This document shows positions 62,892 through 64,000 of a stretch of DNA of 64,000 nt, in pieces (the stretch's first letter is position 1; every line of letters begins with the position of its first letter). The position numbers were made by a program, and so were the translations under genes. Origin of the DNA: Hyphomicrobium sp. LHD-15 (GTDB taxonomy: Bacteria > Pseudomonadota > Alphaproteobacteria > Rhizobiales > Hyphomicrobiaceae); assembly GCF_031157355.1 (NCBI RefSeq), contig NZ_JAVIFT010000002.1:1040501-1104500 (forward strand), written 5' to 3'. A model generated the notes under the pieces. The model did no database searches, was not told where the DNA came from, and saw only the letters and a list, made by a program, of their open reading frames with translations.

Positions 62892-63950
62892 CTAGTGTGC
62901 GCGAGCGATGCAGAAGTCGATGACGTCCTGCATCGCGCTCTTCTCGCGGCTGTCCGGGAAGATGGCGAGGGCGTCGCGCGCGATGCCGCCGTAGTAGCGG
63001 GCGCGATCCAGCGTGGCTTCGATGGTGCCGTGCTTTTTCATCAGGCCGATGGCGTGCTCTAGGTCGCCCGACTGGATGTCGCTCGAGACGATCGTGCGGT
63101 TCCAGAACTCGCGGTCCTTGTCGCTGCCGCGGCGGAACGAGAGGATGACGGGCAGCGTGATCTTGCCTTCGCGGAAGTCGTCGCCCACGGATTTGCCGAG
63201 ATTGGCGCTGTCGCCAGAGTAGTCGAGGGCGTCGTCGACAAGCTGGAAGGCGAGGCCGAGGTTACGGCCATAGGACCGGAGTGCAGCCTGCTCATCGGCC
63301 GGGCGGTTGGCGATCGCCGCGCCGACTTCGGCTGCCGCAGCAAATAGGGCGGCCGTCTTGGCGTCGATGATCGCGAGATAAGCGTCCTCGGTGGTCGAGG
63401 TGTTCTTGGCGGCGGCGAGCTGCATCACCTCGCCTTCGGCGATGGTGGCGGCCGCGTTGGACAAGATCCGAAGCACGGGAAGCGAGCCGACGTCGACCAA
63501 CATGCGGAAGGCCTGGCCGAGCAGGAAGTCGCCGACCAGAACCGTCGCCTGGTTGCCCCAGATGAGGCGGGCCGTCTTGCGGCCGCGGCGGGTATCGCTT
63601 TCGTCCACCACGTCGTCGTGGAGCAGCGTTGCGGTGTGCATGAATTCGATGGCGGAGGCCGTGCGCACGTGGCCGTCACCGCGATAGGCGCAGAGCTTGG
63701 AGGCGGCGATGGCCAGCATCGGCCGCAGCCGCTTGCCGCCCGAGTTCACGAGGTGGTGAGTGAGCTTCGGAATCAACTCGACGTGGGAAACGGCCTTGTC
63801 GAGGATGATCCGATTGATCGCATTCATATCCTCGTTGACGAGTTCCAGCAGTGGCGCGAGGCTTTGCGAAGGTTCGCGCGCGTCGTTCAGGGGGACAACA
63901 ACTCCCACGGGCAGATTCCTAAGTTTGTTGCGTACGTTTCTTGACTGCAT
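62892..63950 (-). CDS. ispB: Polyprenyl (octaprenyl-type) diphosphate synthase
   Basis: This trans-prenyltransferase makes the ubiquinone side chain. The 352-residue protein has NSGGKRLRPML, the first Asp-rich motif LLHDDVVDESDTRRGRKTA, GDFLLGQAF and the second Asp-rich motif FQLVDDALDYSGD. Chain length (C40 or C50) cannot be set by eye. ATG at 63950 lacks a strong ribosome site; GTG codons a few residues in are alternatives. It uses IPP from the IspE/IspH pathway encoded in the same window. Confidence 0.92.
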   Translation of the reverse strand: MQSRNVRNKLRNLPVGVVVPLNDAREPSQSLAPLLELVNEDMNAINRIILDKAVSHVELIPKLTHHLVNSGGKRLRPMLAIAASKLCAYRGDGHVRTASAIEFMHTATLLHDDVVDESDTRRGRKTARLIWGNQATVLVGDFLLGQAFRMLVDVGSLPVLRILSNAAATIAEGEVMQLAAAKNTSTTEDAYLAIIDAKTAALFAAAAEVGAAIANRPADEQAALRSYGRNLGLAFQLVDDALDYSGDSANLGKSVGDDFREGKITLPVILSFRRGSDKDREFWNRTIVSSDIQSGDLEHAIGLMKKHGTIEATLDRARYYGGIARDALAIFPDSREKSAMQDVIDFCIARAH

Positions 63951-63955
63951 AAGCT

Positions 63956-64000
63956 ATGGCGATAGCCCGATCTGACGATTTCCTGCTGCCCCCTCATGGG
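63956..64000 (+). CDS. Possible start of a gene, cut by right edge
   Basis: ATG at 63956 opens MAIARSDDFLLPPHG and runs to the window edge. It is divergent from the polyprenyl synthase start by five bases. In related genomes a methyltransferase gene is often divergent from this synthase, but fifteen codons are too few to identify the product. No ribosome site is obvious. Confidence 0.25.
   Translation, partial: MAIARSDDFLLPPHG

Overview
The window is high-GC DNA (my visual impression is roughly 62-63% G+C) from an alphaproteobacterium, most likely of the order Hyphomicrobiales. I infer this from four things: the aa3 oxidase cluster ctaC-ctaD-ctaB-coxF-ctaG-ctaE-DUF983-surf1; a separate F0 operon atpI-atpB-atpE-atpX-atpF that carries a b' subunit; a CcrM-type adenine methyltransferase; and the arrangement smc / two DsbA-like proteins / DUF721 divergent from mutY. 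Genus cannot be fixed from the sequence; Hyphomicrobium and its relatives are plausible. I saw no rRNA, tRNA, CRISPR array, IS element or prophage, so this looks like core chromosome with a few accessory genes.

Layout. 1-3.5 kb: biotin operon bioB-bioF-bioD-bioA on the minus strand, bioA cut by the left edge. 3.5-8.1 kb: a possible structured RNA, a small Gly-rich membrane protein, a Tat-exported PhoX-like phosphatase, a phasin-like protein behind an FNR/FixK-like box, and an IalB-family protein. 8.1-15.2 kb: cytochrome c oxidase and its assembly factors. 15.3-22.6 kb: a tightly overlapping run of threonine synthase, M16 peptidase, GNAT acetyltransferase and a very large 7TM-PAS-GGDEF-EAL protein with a proline-rich tail. 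22.6-28 kb: YqgE, a DsbD N-domain protein, a peroxiredoxin, a secreted Cys/His protein and a chemoreceptor. 28-33.7 kb: ispH-thrB-rnhA, a lipoprotein, a lone PD-(D/E)XK nuclease and an SDR. 33.8-36.5 kb: GlxA-type regulator, LysE exporter, 2OG-Fe(II) oxygenase. 36.5-39.3 kb: F0 ATP synthase. 39.4-46.5 kb: smc, two DsbA-like proteins, DUF721 and mutY. 46.6-53.1 kb: CcrM, a second chemoreceptor, a YbaL-like antiporter, a small Cys protein and rnhB. 53.2-54.1 kb: a lower-GC gene with a HEPN-type motif. 54.2-64 kb: radical SAM protein, glycosyltransferase, moaB, uracil-DNA glycosylase, ETF-QO, a TPR protein with an embedded peptidoglycan-binding domain, ispE, a polyprenyl diphosphate synthase, and the first codons of a possible gene at the right edge.

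The genes fit an aerobic respiratory lifestyle. Electrons enter through ETF-QO and leave through aa3 oxidase, and F0F1 makes ATP. ispH and ispE supply isoprenoids for quinone and heme side chains, and the polyprenyl synthase makes the quinone tail. The least explained items are the degenerate GGDEF/EAL protein, the HEPN-like gene, the TPR/PG-binding chimera, a 73-nt three-hairpin element upstream of bioB, and several intergenic repeats and large dyads that sit at the ends of convergent genes.
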